A DNA stretch of 64,000 bases from Chengkuizengella axinellae (GCF_030730905.1 NZ_JAVAMP010000011.1:62001-126000), one strand, 5' to 3'; positions 35,681-45,246 are shown, counted from the stretch's first letter. Notes: generated from the sequence alone by a model not told the origin. Program-made: numbers and translations.

Positions 35681-36448
35681 TTATTTATTATCAACTTCTT
35701 CTCTAAAAACAGGTTCAATATAATCCACCATGGCTCTCTTTTCATTATTAAAAAAATCATTTATACTTTCTAAGTTAACAGATACAGAATGTAAATTCAC
35801 AAATTCTGGTTCTTCTCCAGCTTCCTTTAATAAATCTATAAAATCATTATACAGTTCTTCAAATTTTTGTGAGTCTATTTTCAACTTCACTTCATAAATG
35901 ATTGCAATAACATGATATAAACCACCCGTTTTAATGTATTTAGGGAAAATAGTTTCTGTTATTGTTTCATCCAATAAGTCCAATCCAACTTCTTCCTTTG
36001 CTTCTCTAACTAAGGAATGCTTAAAATCTACTAACCCACCTTTAATATCTGAGAGATCAATTCCACCACCAACAAATTGCAATCGATTTGGGTGTGCTGT
36101 ATTTGGTGACATTTCTCCAAAAAACATCTTCTCATCCGATGTTTTTATCATTGCTGCTGAGTGTATTTCTTTGCATACATTTTCTTCTGATAATGGAAAT
36201 TCTCGTGAATATAAATAGTGAGCATAATCTGTTTTTTCTAAATGAATATTTAATTTCTCACTATTCATTACGATGTCTTTTATTGCATATACGTTTCCAC
36301 GAGTAAATTTTTTTCCACTTTTGATTAAGTTTGCCCAATAATGATCTAACTCTTTTTTTAATTCATCAGGTAAATATAAATCTTTATTTTGATATCGTAC
36401 TGACATTTTTTTTGGTACTGAATTAATATTAATTTTTCTTCTATTCAT
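35681..36448 (-). CDS. NUDIX-domain hydrolase
   Basis: 255-residue protein with a NUDIX box in the middle (about 140-165): GGIDLSDIKGGLVDFKHSLVREAKEEVGLDL, showing the REAKEEVGL core with metal-binding Glu residues. The first Gly region is interrupted compared with the strict G-x5-E-x7-REUXEE spacing. Extra N-terminal 110 residues have no known domain. Start ATG 36448 (MNRRK) or GTG 36457; GGGAG is near both. It starts just after two GNAT genes and is probably their operon partner. Substrate, a nucleotide or sugar-nucleotide diphosphate, is unknown. Confidence 0.75.
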   Translation of the reverse strand: MNRRKININSVPKKMSVRYQNKDLYLPDELKKELDHYWANLIKSGKKFTRGNVYAIKDIVMNSEKLNIHLEKTDYAHYLYSREFPLSEENVCKEIHSAAMIKTSDEKMFFGEMSPNTAHPNRLQFVGGGIDLSDIKGGLVDFKHSLVREAKEEVGLDLLDETITETIFPKYIKTGGLYHVIAIIYEVKLKIDSQKFEELYNDFIDLLKEAGEEPEFVNLHSVSVNLESINDFFNNEKRAMVDYIEPVFREEVDNK

Positions 36449-36471
36449 CCATTTCACTCTACTCCCTTGAG

Positions 36472-37278
36472 TTATAAACCAGAATAATAACATTCATACT
36501 CTTGGGATTTTACAAACCCAAGTTTTTCAGCTAACCTTCCAGATCCAATGTTTTCTTCCATACAATCCCACCATATCATTTTTCCTTCTTGGAGTATATC
36601 CCTAATACAATGAAGTGCTAGGTGATACCCAACTCCCTGCTTTCGATATTTTTCATCTGTTTCTATTCCTATAGTTTTCGTATTAGAAGTAACAAAACCA
36701 CTATAACAAATCCCTATAATTTTATTCCCATCAACAGCATAATAACAATTTCCTTTTTCAATCAGCTGGTCTATAGAACCCCAAAATGATACCAATACTC
36801 TCTCATAATACTTCCAATTAAAAAAACTTTGATGATTCATTGATCGTATTGAATAGATCTTATACTTAAAATGTTTCATTTGATGGATATTACTGTTATA
36901 ATCCCAAGTGTATATACGCTGTTTCCCACTATGTAAATCTTTGTTTTCAAACACTTTTTTTATCGTTTCATCCCACTCTTGTGTTGTACCTGACCCTTCG
37001 AAACAACTTATATTTCTCTCTTTCAAAAATTTAGGAATAAAATGATCCATAAATTCATTAATATGTTCTAAAAACAACTTACTTTCAGGATCTCCAAGGA
37101 AATAGAATCCTTTCATTCCTTGATTCCAAACTAAAGCCGATTTGGGTTCATATATTTCGTCTACAAAGATAGTACCCGGATTATTTTTTTCTATAATGGA
37201 TATCACCTCTGGATACTGTATACCTCTATCTAGCAGCTTCAATATCTTGTTATAATCTTTTTCTAATAATTCTTTCAT
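36472..37278 (-). CDS. GNAT acetyltransferase (PF12746-like), second of tandem pair
   Basis: 268-residue protein in which a variable N-terminal half (about 1-150, with GTIFVDEIYEPKSALVWNQGMKGFYFLGD) precedes a GNAT fold. The pyrophosphate loop is DEKYRKQGVGYHLALHCI and the C-terminal motif is WDCMEENIGSGRLAEKLGFVKSQEY. This is the GNAT_acetyltr_2 arrangement. It has a paralogue 12 bp upstream with the same layout (WDCMEENLGSRLLAESCGY). ATG after GAAGGTG. Such genes are often annotated as antibiotic or zwittermicin-type acetyltransferases without proof; acceptor unknown. Confidence 0.8.
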   Translation of the reverse strand: MKELLEKDYNKILKLLDRGIQYPEVISIIEKNNPGTIFVDEIYEPKSALVWNQGMKGFYFLGDPESKLFLEHINEFMDHFIPKFLKERNISCFEGSGTTQEWDETIKKVFENKDLHSGKQRIYTWDYNSNIHQMKHFKYKIYSIRSMNHQSFFNWKYYERVLVSFWGSIDQLIEKGNCYYAVDGNKIIGICYSGFVTSNTKTIGIETDEKYRKQGVGYHLALHCIRDILQEGKMIWWDCMEENIGSGRLAEKLGFVKSQEYECYYSGL

Positions 37279-37290
37279 GAAAATTCACCT

Positions 37291-38115
37291 TCAGTATAGT
37301 TTAAAATGATACAAAATATATTCTGAATCTTTTGTATACCCGCAGCTTTCTGCCAACAGTCTTGACCCCAAATTTTCCTCCATACAATCCCAATTCGGCT
37401 CAAATCCGTGATCTCTACAGTACGTTAAAAATTGATGGATTAACTTTTTAGCGAGTCCATGATTTCTATAATCATTTAAAGTTACAGTATGCGATCCCAT
37501 TGCATCATCAGTTACACAGCTAGAAATACAGCAAGAAACGATTTGATCTTTATATAAAATACAAAATCCAACCCCACTAACAAAAAAATCATCAAGTGAA
37601 TCCCACCAGTCAAGAATCATAGATGTAACAAAGTCTAAATTAGATAGCTTTTTCTCTAGTAGGAAAACATTCACTTCCATCATCTCAAATCCATTTTGCA
37701 ATTCAATTTCCGCTATGGAAGCATTTATTATGTTTTTATATTTATACGTGAATTGCTTTGAACGATGTAGTTCTCGGTTCTGAAAAACACTCTCCAAGGT
37801 CTTATCCCAAGATAAGCTTGTTCCACTAAATTCAAAAGATATTAAACCTAGATCCTTTGCCCGAGGGGCGATATCTAGACTTATAAATTGATTTATATAA
37901 TCATTGAAATCTGTATTGTTTTCATCTCCAATAAAATAAAAACCATCTATTGCTTTTGACCATATCATAGCTGTCTTTGGATGATCTATATGTTCAACAA
38001 ACACCCACCCAGGTTGGTAACCTTGAACCACCCCTTTAATTTCTATATTTACTAAATCCCCCGTGAGTAGGTGGGATACTTTGTAAAAATGTGATTTATT
38101 TAATTCATAGATCAT
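37291..38115 (-). CDS. GNAT acetyltransferase (PF12746-like), first of tandem pair
   Basis: 274-residue paralogue of the following gene and first of a probable three-gene unit ending with the NUDIX gene. N-terminal half with GWVFVEHIDHPKTAMIWSKAIDGFYFIGDENN; GNAT core with VTLNDYRNHGLAKKLIHQFLTYC (acetyl-CoA loop N-H-G-L-A) and WDCMEENLGSRLLAESCGYTKDSEY. ATG behind GAGGTGTAG. The two copies are well diverged, so the duplication is old. Confidence 0.8.
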   Translation of the reverse strand: MIYELNKSHFYKVSHLLTGDLVNIEIKGVVQGYQPGWVFVEHIDHPKTAMIWSKAIDGFYFIGDENNTDFNDYINQFISLDIAPRAKDLGLISFEFSGTSLSWDKTLESVFQNRELHRSKQFTYKYKNIINASIAEIELQNGFEMMEVNVFLLEKKLSNLDFVTSMILDWWDSLDDFFVSGVGFCILYKDQIVSCCISSCVTDDAMGSHTVTLNDYRNHGLAKKLIHQFLTYCRDHGFEPNWDCMEENLGSRLLAESCGYTKDSEYILYHFKLY

Positions 38116-38239
38116 GTCTACACCTCAACTTGTTGTACGTTTATCGTAAAAGTATACATGCTGCCATTCAAGTAAAATATATAACTTGTCATTATATTTA
38201 TTTTTTACACAACAAAGTAACCTAAAATGAATATAAAAT

Positions 38240-38285
38240 GACATAAAAAAAGAAACTATTTTAAAAAATACTTTAAATGGTTTCT
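38240..38285 (-). terminator. terminator of the ykoG/arlS-like kinase
   Basis: Minus-strand hairpin AGAAAC(C)ATTT...AAAT(A)GTTTCT (38251-38285) followed by seven T, 50 bp after the kinase stop. The same layout, including the downstream ATGTCATTT, recurs at 41190-41239. Confidence 0.8.
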
Positions 38286-38337
38286 AAATTTATGATGGAC
38301 TAGTTTGTTTATATAATAAAAATAGGTCATCGCTATG

Positions 38338-39717
38338 TTAACTAAGGTATATTGCAGAAAATGAAACTTTTACAGTCGTTCCTTTTTTTATCTTGCTATC
38401 TATTTCAATCTTTCCCCCATATTTTTCAGTTAAGTTTTTTGCAATTGCGAGACCCAGCCCACTCCCCCCTTGTACTCTACTCCTTGATTTATCCGCTCGA
38501 TAGAAACGATTAAAAAGATGTGGCAAATGCTCTTGAGATATCCCTATGCCTTTATCTTCAACTGAAATAGTAATTTGGTTACTATCCTTATTTATCTTAA
38601 CAATGATCTGTTCACTTTCAGCATATTTTAATGCATTATCTACAAGAATACGGAAAATTTGATCAAAACGATTCCCATCAATTAATACTGTCTCTTTTTC
38701 ATCCCCATAAAGAGTAAAAACAACTTCAGGGTGCATGGGCTTAAAATCTTCCATTATTTTTTTTAATCTTACATATGGATTAATGATTTCTTTAGGTAAC
38801 GTATTTTCTTCCACTTCAGATTGATTCAATTCCAAGAGTGCAAGGACAAGCTGTTTCAATCGATTTAATTCTTGTGAAGAAGTTCGTAATGACTCTTCTA
38901 AAACTTCTGGATTGTCTTTCCCCCATCGATTGAGTAAATTCAAGTGACCTTCAAGAATGGTAATAGGTGTTCGGAGTTCATGTGAGGCATCTTCAATAAA
39001 TTGCTTTTGCTGGTTAAATGAGCTTTCTAACTCATTCATCATCTCATTAAACATTTCTGAGAGACGACCAATCTCATCATTTCTGTTATACAATGGCATT
39101 CTTTCTTTAAGACTTTTTTGTCGAATCCTTTTCATTGTTCGAATCATTTCTCTCATTGGCAATAGCAGTTGTCTCGAAAGAAAAAAGCTTACCAAACCGC
39201 TTAACATCGCTGCAGTTGCTCCTCCCAAAAACAACAGGGAGCGCATTGGTTTAATCATTTGATTAGTCAATAACTTCATATCTCGAGATAATTCAATAGA
39301 TCCAGAAAAATCAGTATCATCAATTGGGTAGCGGTAAGTGTATATTACAAGCTCATTTTTATTTTCTCTATGAAATGATGGTTCATTAACAAAGATCGTT
39401 TCTGGAAAATCAACCTTGTATTCAGATGAAGCTTCATACATCATTTGACCAAACGAATTAACTATACGAATACGTTCTCCTTCAATCACTAATCTCTCTA
39501 ACCACTCGTTTACTTGCAATTCATCAATGGATGGTAAAACACTTAACACCTCAGATTTCCTAATTATTTCTTCTTGTTGCTGTTCTTTAAACCCTGACAT
39601 CATGATTTCAAATAAAATACGGTAAAAGATCAGAAAAAAAACAAACATGAACACAAAAGACATGAAAAACACCTTTATTTTAAATGGAAGCTTTTTAAAC
39701 CATTTTATGATCATCAT
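38338..39717 (-). CDS. ArlS/YkoH-like sensor histidine kinase
   Basis: 459-residue kinase: helix 1 (about 10-33), extracellular sensor of about 110 residues, helix 2 (about 155-178), HAMP, DHp with phospho-His in DASHELRTPITILEGHL, N box VDNALKYA, and G boxes EDKGIGISQEHLPHLFNRFYRADKSRSR and GSGLGLAIAKNL. Start ATG overlaps the regulator stop by four bases. It is in one unit with the regulator, and the four-helix membrane gene just upstream is a possible target or accessory partner. Confidence 0.9.
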   Translation of the reverse strand: MMIIKWFKKLPFKIKVFFMSFVFMFVFFLIFYRILFEIMMSGFKEQQQEEIIRKSEVLSVLPSIDELQVNEWLERLVIEGERIRIVNSFGQMMYEASSEYKVDFPETIFVNEPSFHRENKNELVIYTYRYPIDDTDFSGSIELSRDMKLLTNQMIKPMRSLLFLGGATAAMLSGLVSFFLSRQLLLPMREMIRTMKRIRQKSLKERMPLYNRNDEIGRLSEMFNEMMNELESSFNQQKQFIEDASHELRTPITILEGHLNLLNRWGKDNPEVLEESLRTSSQELNRLKQLVLALLELNQSEVEENTLPKEIINPYVRLKKIMEDFKPMHPEVVFTLYGDEKETVLIDGNRFDQIFRILVDNALKYAESEQIIVKINKDSNQITISVEDKGIGISQEHLPHLFNRFYRADKSRSRVQGGSGLGLAIAKNLTEKYGGKIEIDSKIKKGTTVKVSFSAIYLS

Positions 39718-40391
39718 TGTCTCATCACATAACCAATTCCTCTCACCGTTTTAATATACCTAGATGGAGAATCAGCGTCCAATTTATTTCTCAAATAACG
39801 AACATATACATCAACGATATTTGTTTCTACGGAAAATTCAAAACCCCAAACTATATCAAGCAACATTTCCCTCGTTAATACACGATTGATATTTTTCATA
39901 AATATGATACACAACTCATATTCTCGTTTCGTTAATTGAAGAGTATCTTCTCCTTGTTTTACAATACATCCTTCTTGATCAACAATCAGATCTTTAAAGA
40001 CTAATTTGTTGTTATTAAAAGAATCCAATCGATTCATACGACGGAATAAAGATCGAATACGTGCAAGCAGTTCTCCAATTTCAAACGGTTTTGCTAAATA
40101 ATCATCTGCCCCACTATCGAGTCCAGAAATACGATCAAACACACTGTCACGTGCCGTCAACATTATAATTGGAGTGTCTTTTTGGGTACGTATTCTTCTA
40201 CAAATTTCTATACCATTAAGATTAGGCAGCATTAAATCGAGCAATATCAAATCCCATTCTTCATTTATGGCTAGTGATAAACCTTCTCTTCCATCCAAGG
40301 CAATCTGAGTTTCAAACCCTTCATGATGAAGTTCTAATTCAATAAACCTAGCAAGACTTTTTTCGTCCTCAATAATTAAGATCCTACTCAT
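39714..40391 (-). CDS. ArlR/YkoG-like OmpR-family response regulator
   Basis: 225-residue regulator. Receiver: LIIEDEKSLARFIE, phospho-Asp in DLILLDLMLPNLNGIEIC, TARDSVFDRISGLDSGADDYLAKPF. DNA-binding half: INRVLTREMLLDIVWGFEFSVETNIVDVYVRYLRNKL and TVRGIGYVMR. ATG follows AAAAGGAG. The preceding 142-bp gap to the membrane gene has no recognised operator. Confidence 0.9.
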   Translation of the reverse strand: MSRILIIEDEKSLARFIELELHHEGFETQIALDGREGLSLAINEEWDLILLDLMLPNLNGIEICRRIRTQKDTPIIMLTARDSVFDRISGLDSGADDYLAKPFEIGELLARIRSLFRRMNRLDSFNNNKLVFKDLIVDQEGCIVKQGEDTLQLTKREYELCIIFMKNINRVLTREMLLDIVWGFEFSVETNIVDVYVRYLRNKLDADSPSRYIKTVRGIGYVMRQ

Positions 40392-40533
40392 GATTTATCT
40401 CCTTTTTCTATTTAGCACGTCCATGTGGTAATATCTTGATTAGTGTACTCGGCACTAGTCTAAGTTCAGGTCACGTCCTGTGCGACGTTATTAACTGACA
40501 CATCCTTTGAGTCAATCGTGTTACTCTTTAACT

Positions 40534-41085
40534 CTACCCCTTAGAATCGATAAAGTGATATACAAATGTTATAAAAAAGAGAACTCCTATCCATAAATGA
40601 AGTTTTCCAATCAAAGGATTTGTGACTGACTTTTTATTAAAATAATACCCAAAAACGACAGCAATGATCATAATAATGAATGCGATGACACCGCTCCAAA
40701 AACCAATCATTTGTTCAGGCAAATAAATAGTAAAATATAAGCTGTGTGCAATGCCTGCTGCTACTACAATCCATCCAAATAATACATGTCTAGTTTTAAA
40801 GAACAGCCATATTTTCCGAATTACATTTGAAGATTTATTTTCCTTTGTTTTCTTTGTTCTAACACTTTTCCAAAGTTTTCCCCAAACGAATAATAAAATT
40901 GCAGAAATCGTAAATACCATTGTAACTTTTGTTAAAAATACATCCACACCTTCCATTTGATCTATAAAGAATATAGGAACTACCAAATTAATTAAACTAA
41001 TCGCAAGAAAAACAAAACTAACCACTAACACTAATTTTAAAAATCCTTTAAGCAGAACCATTTTATGAGATGCCTTGTTTTTCAA
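40534..41085 (-). CDS. four-helix histidine-containing membrane protein (b-type cytochrome-like)
   Basis: 183-residue membrane protein with two N-terminal helices, a basic cytoplasmic loop (KSVRTKKTKENKSS) and three or four more helices. Histidines recur at helix ends in RHVLFGW, GIAHSLYF, KLHLWIGVL and FVYHFID, the spacing seen in ferric-reductase or DUF4405-like haem-binding bundles. Haem binding is inferred, not certain. TTG start after AAGGAG. Immediately upstream of the ArlRS-like pair on the same strand, so possibly in the same regulon. Confidence 0.65.
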   Translation of the reverse strand: MKNKASHKMVLLKGFLKLVLVVSFVFLAISLINLVVPIFFIDQMEGVDVFLTKVTMVFTISAILLFVWGKLWKSVRTKKTKENKSSNVIRKIWLFFKTRHVLFGWIVVAAGIAHSLYFTIYLPEQMIGFWSGVIAFIIMIIAVVFGYYFNKKSVTNPLIGKLHLWIGVLFFITFVYHFIDSKG

Positions 41086-41189
41086 TTCCTCTCACTCCTT
41101 TGTTTTTATGATTTCATAATACGGAAGTAGAGTGAAAATAGGAGGAGAATACAATGAGAGTTTGATGAGAATAATTAACGAAAAAAATA

Positions 41190-41239
41190 AATGACATACA
41201 AAAAGAATCCATTTTTAAAAGGTTCATTCAATGGATTCT
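41190..41239 (-). terminator. terminator of the MFS exporter gene
   Basis: Perfect 10-bp stem AGAATCCATT / AATGGATTCT (41230-41239, 41204-41213) followed on the minus strand by TTTTTG. Located 40 bp after the MFS stop. Related in sequence to the terminator at 38240-38285. Confidence 0.8.
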
Positions 41240-41279
41240 AAATTTATGAATAAAGTTAAATTTAATATTTAATCTACTT

Positions 41280-42776
41280 CTATTCAATAACAGTATTGTA
41301 CTTTATCGGTATCTTATTTTCTTCTGACGGTGATTTCGTTTTTTTAATAAATAAACCTAAAACAAGTGCAGCGATCGAAAAAAATACACCTATTAGAAAT
41401 GAAATATGAAAACCATAAACTTGAGCTTCAATCAGTTCAACTGGATTAGAGGGATCTGAAGATAATTCCAAATAATCTCTTGTACCAGAAGACATAATGC
41501 TAATAAACAAAGCAGTACCAATCGCCCCAGATACTTGTTGTATAGTGTTCATGATTGCTGTTCCATGAGCATATAAATTTTTTGGCAGCTGATTTAAACC
41601 TGCAGTCTGTGCCGGCATCATAATCATTGCAATGGAGATCATCATTAGAACATGTAAAAAGATAACATATCCACTCGTCCAAGTGGATTCAATTTGAGAA
41701 AATAAATATAGAGAAACACTAAACATGATTAATCCAGGTATGACCAATATTTTAGGACCAAATTTATCAAAAATAATTCCTGAAATCGGTGCTAATATGC
41801 CATTAATAATTCCACCTGGCATTAAAATTAAGCCTGCTGTAAGAGCTGAGACGCCTAGAACATGAATTAAAAATAAAGGTAACATGATGATTGTTGAAAA
41901 TAAACTCATCAATACAATTAACATTAAAACGATGACAAGTGAGAACATCGGATACCTAAATGCTTGTAAATTCAACATAGGCTCTTTCATGTGTAGTTGC
42001 TTCCATACAAAAAGAATTAAAGCAATAACTCCTATCATGATACTCCAATATACCAGTGGATCCGTCCATGAACCATCACCCACACTGCTAAATCCAAATA
42101 CAATTCCACCAAATCCAATTGTAGAAAGTATGATGGAAACAAAGTCTACTTTAGGTCTTGTTAACTGAGATACATTTTTCAAATAAACACTTGCAAATAA
42201 TATAGAAAATACAGCTAAGGGAATAACTAAATAAAATAACCATCTCCAATTCAAACTGTCAATAATTAAACCAGAAAGTGCAGGGCCAATTGCAGGAGCT
42301 GACATGATCACGAGTCCTATCATCCCCATAGCTGCTCCTCGATTCCCTGGTGGAAATATGATTAAGATTGTATTCATTAAAACAGGCATCATAAGTCCCG
42401 TGCCTAACGCTTGAATGATTCGACCAACTAATAAAACTTCAAAAACAGGTGAAATGGAGCAAACTAGCGTTCCAATTAAAAATAATATCATAGCTCCAAA
42501 AAACATTTGTCTTGTAGTAAACCATTGCTGCAGCAAGGCTGTTACAGGCACTAAAATTCCTACTACTAACATATATGCAGTAGCTAACCATTGAACGGTG
42601 GATGCACTAATCGCAAATTCAATCATTAGATCAGGAAAAGCAATATTCAGTAACGTTTCATTTAAAATCATGACAAATGCCCCTATAAGCAAGGCAACAA
42701 GGATAGGAACTCTCTTTAAATGACTTAAATCTAATTCTATTGCATTCGTATCCATCGTTTCACTTACATTATTCAA
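41280..42776 (-). CDS. DHA2 (EmrB/QacA-type) MFS drug exporter
   Basis: 498-residue transporter with 14 predicted helices, the DHA2 layout. Early motif D1-like LNETLLNIAFPDLMIEF, motif A-like region near FTTRQMFFGAMILFLIGT, motif C GMIGLVIMSAPAIGPALSGLI at helix 5. TTG start eight bases after AGGAGGG. It is downstream by 32 bp of an alpha/beta hydrolase on the same strand, so the two are likely co-transcribed, perhaps hydrolysing and exporting the same class of compound. Exact drug profile unknown. Confidence 0.9.
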   Translation of the reverse strand: MNNVSETMDTNAIELDLSHLKRVPILVALLIGAFVMILNETLLNIAFPDLMIEFAISASTVQWLATAYMLVVGILVPVTALLQQWFTTRQMFFGAMILFLIGTLVCSISPVFEVLLVGRIIQALGTGLMMPVLMNTILIIFPPGNRGAAMGMIGLVIMSAPAIGPALSGLIIDSLNWRWLFYLVIPLAVFSILFASVYLKNVSQLTRPKVDFVSIILSTIGFGGIVFGFSSVGDGSWTDPLVYWSIMIGVIALILFVWKQLHMKEPMLNLQAFRYPMFSLVIVLMLIVLMSLFSTIIMLPLFLIHVLGVSALTAGLILMPGGIINGILAPISGIIFDKFGPKILVIPGLIMFSVSLYLFSQIESTWTSGYVIFLHVLMMISIAMIMMPAQTAGLNQLPKNLYAHGTAIMNTIQQVSGAIGTALFISIMSSGTRDYLELSSDPSNPVELIEAQVYGFHISFLIGVFFSIAALVLGLFIKKTKSPSEENKIPIKYNTVIE

Positions 42777-42808
42777 AATGATACCCTCCTATTTATTCAC
42801 CGCCTGCA

Positions 42809-43777
42809 TTATTCTTTTATTTTTAATGCACGTAATAATGCATTTAAACTATTCTCGTTTTCACGTTTCGCATGATACGCCTCTGGTACCGATAAACCTA
42901 GATGGTGATAACCGGGATATAAATGCAATTCGACTGGTACACCGTCATACATTAATTGTTTTGCAAAATCGAGCGTTTCATCAGCAAATAATTCAATAGA
43001 ACCTACACATAGATATGTGCTAGGTAATCCTTTAAGATTGTTAGCTCTTCCGGGGGAATAATATTCTGATATACCTTCAGTTCCGGGCTTTTGGTTAAGA
43101 ACAGACTTCCATCCGAAATCATTAATAGTATGATTAAAGAAGTACTCACCATTAAATGGATGAGCCTCTTTAATTGCCGTTCGATCATCTAACATTGGTA
43201 CCGATAATCTCAGGTGTTGTATATTAAATTCCTGTTGGTCTCGAATAAATAGCGCTAGCCCACCAGCTAATCCAGACCCTGCACTTTCACCAAAAACAGC
43301 AACTTTTTCGGTATCAATATTTAATTCTTCAGCGTGATCAATACACCATTTAATGCCTGAATAACAATCATATAATTGAGCTGGTTGGGAAAATTCAGGG
43401 GCTAAACGATAGTCTACAGAGACAGCAACAAAATGATAATGATGTGCTAAAAATGCATGTTTTTCATGATCTAATTCTGGACTACCAACAATCATTCCAC
43501 CGCCATGCATAGAATAAATGAAGGGATTTAATTGTTTTTCTATATTTTTTGGTTTTGTAATGACCAACCTAACTTTTGAATTATCAAATAGATTATCAAT
43601 CCAAACTTCTTCAATTTCTACATCATAACGCTCTCTTACATCAGAAGAGAAAAATGCTTTCAATTGTTCTCGTACTACTAAATAGTTTTCTGGTGTTAAA
43701 CTCATACTACCCATTTCATCTATAATCCCTTTTATTTCTGAATCAATTAAATGTTCACTTCGTTTCGCTTCTTCCAT
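42809..43777 (-). CDS. alpha/beta hydrolase (HSL-type esterase/lipase)
   Basis: 322-residue carboxylesterase of the hormone-sensitive-lipase family. Oxyanion motif MHGGG, nucleophile elbow GESAGSG (Ser), Asp in VGSIELFADETLDFA, His in YPGYHHLG, so the triad is complete. ATG 43777 is 6 bp after GGAGG; the longer frame to 43894 lacks a site. Leads a unit with the MFS exporter. A soluble cytoplasmic enzyme acting on small esters; physiological substrate unknown. Confidence 0.88.
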   Translation of the reverse strand: MEEAKRSEHLIDSEIKGIIDEMGSMSLTPENYLVVREQLKAFFSSDVRERYDVEIEEVWIDNLFDNSKVRLVITKPKNIEKQLNPFIYSMHGGGMIVGSPELDHEKHAFLAHHYHFVAVSVDYRLAPEFSQPAQLYDCYSGIKWCIDHAEELNIDTEKVAVFGESAGSGLAGGLALFIRDQQEFNIQHLRLSVPMLDDRTAIKEAHPFNGEYFFNHTINDFGWKSVLNQKPGTEGISEYYSPGRANNLKGLPSTYLCVGSIELFADETLDFAKQLMYDGVPVELHLYPGYHHLGLSVPEAYHAKRENENSLNALLRALKIKE

Positions 43778-43889
43778 AATACACCTCCAAATTATTTTTC
43801 TTGTTAAAGCAGATTCATATAGGACTGTAATTATTTTACTTCCATTCTTTGTAAACCCATAGACACTTAAGTGTTGTTTTGTTGTGCAA

Positions 43890-43918
43890 CACAAAAAAGC
43901 TGGATTTACTCATCCAGC
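43890..43918 (-). terminator. terminator of the CD3324-type gene
   Basis: Stem GCTGGAT / ATCCAGC (43899-43905, 43912-43918), with minus-strand arm followed by TTTTTTG, eight bases after the stop. Plus side also ends CTTTT, so it may work both ways. Confidence 0.8.
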
Positions 43919-43925
43919 CTTTTCA

Positions 43926-44198
43926 CTAACTTTGTATTTTGGTATAAACGATTTTTTTAATACTGTAAACAGAAAGAAAATATCGATCAGATAACTCTAC
44001 GATGCTTGCCCCACTTTGAAATTCTTCTTGAATCGCCTGATTTCTTTGTTTTAAATATTGTCTATTCCCTGATTTTTCTCCCCATTTTTTGTGGTTTCCT
44101 TCAAGCTTTGAAATATATACAATCTGCCCCTGAGCATATTTTTGCATTTCTATTACTAATTCTTTTGGAAAAACCTCATCCGCATTCACATATTTCAT
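43926..44198 (-). CDS. CD3324-family HTH protein
   Basis: 90-residue protein with the MKYVNADEVFPKELVIEMQKYAQGQIVYI opening typical of the CD3324 (Mor-like) family. A basic linker GEKSGNRQYLKQRNQAI and a C-terminal helix-turn-helix (FQSGASIVELSDRYFLSVYSIKKIVY) follow. Probably DNA-binding. ATG follows TTAAGGAG. Function and targets unknown; it is isolated, with its own terminator. Confidence 0.78.
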   Translation of the reverse strand: MKYVNADEVFPKELVIEMQKYAQGQIVYISKLEGNHKKWGEKSGNRQYLKQRNQAIQEEFQSGASIVELSDRYFLSVYSIKKIVYTKIQS

Positions 44199-44459
44199 TC
44201 TAATCGCACTCCTTAAAAGTAATTTCTTAGTATTAAGAAATGAACGATTAGAGTCGTTTTACCATCAATAATTTATTTGAATAACAACTTTCAAATGCTC
44301 TGAGGAGCTTGATCAAAACCCATACTGTTTTTCATATAGATAACTTTGATTTTCAAACCTGTGAAGTGATAACATTAAATTTCAACAATAACACCTCCTT
44401 TATTTAGATGAAACTGTAAGCTGTAATCTCCCTCTTGTAGAAGAGTAAGATCTACAGTA

Positions 44460-45173
44460 TTAACAAATACACGTTTTTCGTTTCTTGCCAATTACTTCTC
44501 TGCTCTCTATTTTTTCAATATATTCTGTAGCAAGTGGGACTTTACAAGCCGTTTTCCCCATATTGACTTTCACTTTCCCAATCACTTCAGCAATACGTTT
44601 TGCTTCTTCAGTCAGAGGCGGATAATAAGCTCCTACAGAAATAACAAATCCATTCATTACATACCGCACCCGATTTCTTTCTTCATGAATAGAGTGCTCT
44701 ACTTTTTTTAAGCGTTTCTTTACTTCATTCCCATCAATAAGATCATCTGGGGTTATGGATAAGTAATTTGAATACGTACTCCAACCTGCTGTAGCTACCA
44801 TTTCACTGTCTGAGGACATCCACTCTCTAGCTAATTCTAAAGCATATGGAGATTCCGCAGCTACTTGTGCAACTGTATATTCACTTAACATATACCAGTT
44901 AGCTTGTTCAACCCACTGTTGTAGCTTTTGCTTTGTCATTTGTTTCGGATCAACAGATAAACCAGCTAGGTACATCGCATCACTATTCCCAGAATCGTAC
45001 AATTTCAAAGCCAAGTCCTGATCCTTTTTAACTTTTTTCACTAAGTGTTTTTTCAGATCACCCACTTTTACACCATATATAGGTTCGACAGCTCCGTGGT
45101 TTTTAAAGATCTTTTTGGTTTGCTCATTTCCAAGCTCCTCAAGTTTGGCCATTACTTCTTCATAAGTAATCAT
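44460..45173 (-). CDS. AlkD-like DNA alkylation repair protein
   Basis: 237-residue all-helical HEAT-like repeat protein. Family segments: YGVKVGDLKKHLVKKVKKDQDLALKLYDSGNSDAMYLAGL, WVEQANWYMLSEYTVAQVAAESPYALELAREWMSS, GWSTYSNYLSI, HEERNRVRYVMNGFVISVGAYYPPLTEEA, and MGKTACKVPLATEYI. This matches the DNA alkylation repair family rather than a base-flipping glycosylase. ATG follows GAGGGAGG. Catalytic Trp/Asp residues of AlkD cannot be assigned with certainty here, so true glycosylase activity is unproven. Confidence 0.82.
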   Translation of the reverse strand: MITYEEVMAKLEELGNEQTKKIFKNHGAVEPIYGVKVGDLKKHLVKKVKKDQDLALKLYDSGNSDAMYLAGLSVDPKQMTKQKLQQWVEQANWYMLSEYTVAQVAAESPYALELAREWMSSDSEMVATAGWSTYSNYLSITPDDLIDGNEVKKRLKKVEHSIHEERNRVRYVMNGFVISVGAYYPPLTEEAKRIAEVIGKVKVNMGKTACKVPLATEYIEKIESREVIGKKRKTCIC

Positions 45174-45246
45174 TTTAATCCCTCCCTCATGATTTCATTC
45201 TTTACTTATTCTAGTATTTTGCTCAAAATCCCTACAATGCATAACT

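Noticed and set aside
40392-40533. Rubredoxin-like or other relic upstream of the ArlR-like gene
   Set aside because: A frame reading TNQDITTWTC was suggestive but contains stops and has no further matching residues.
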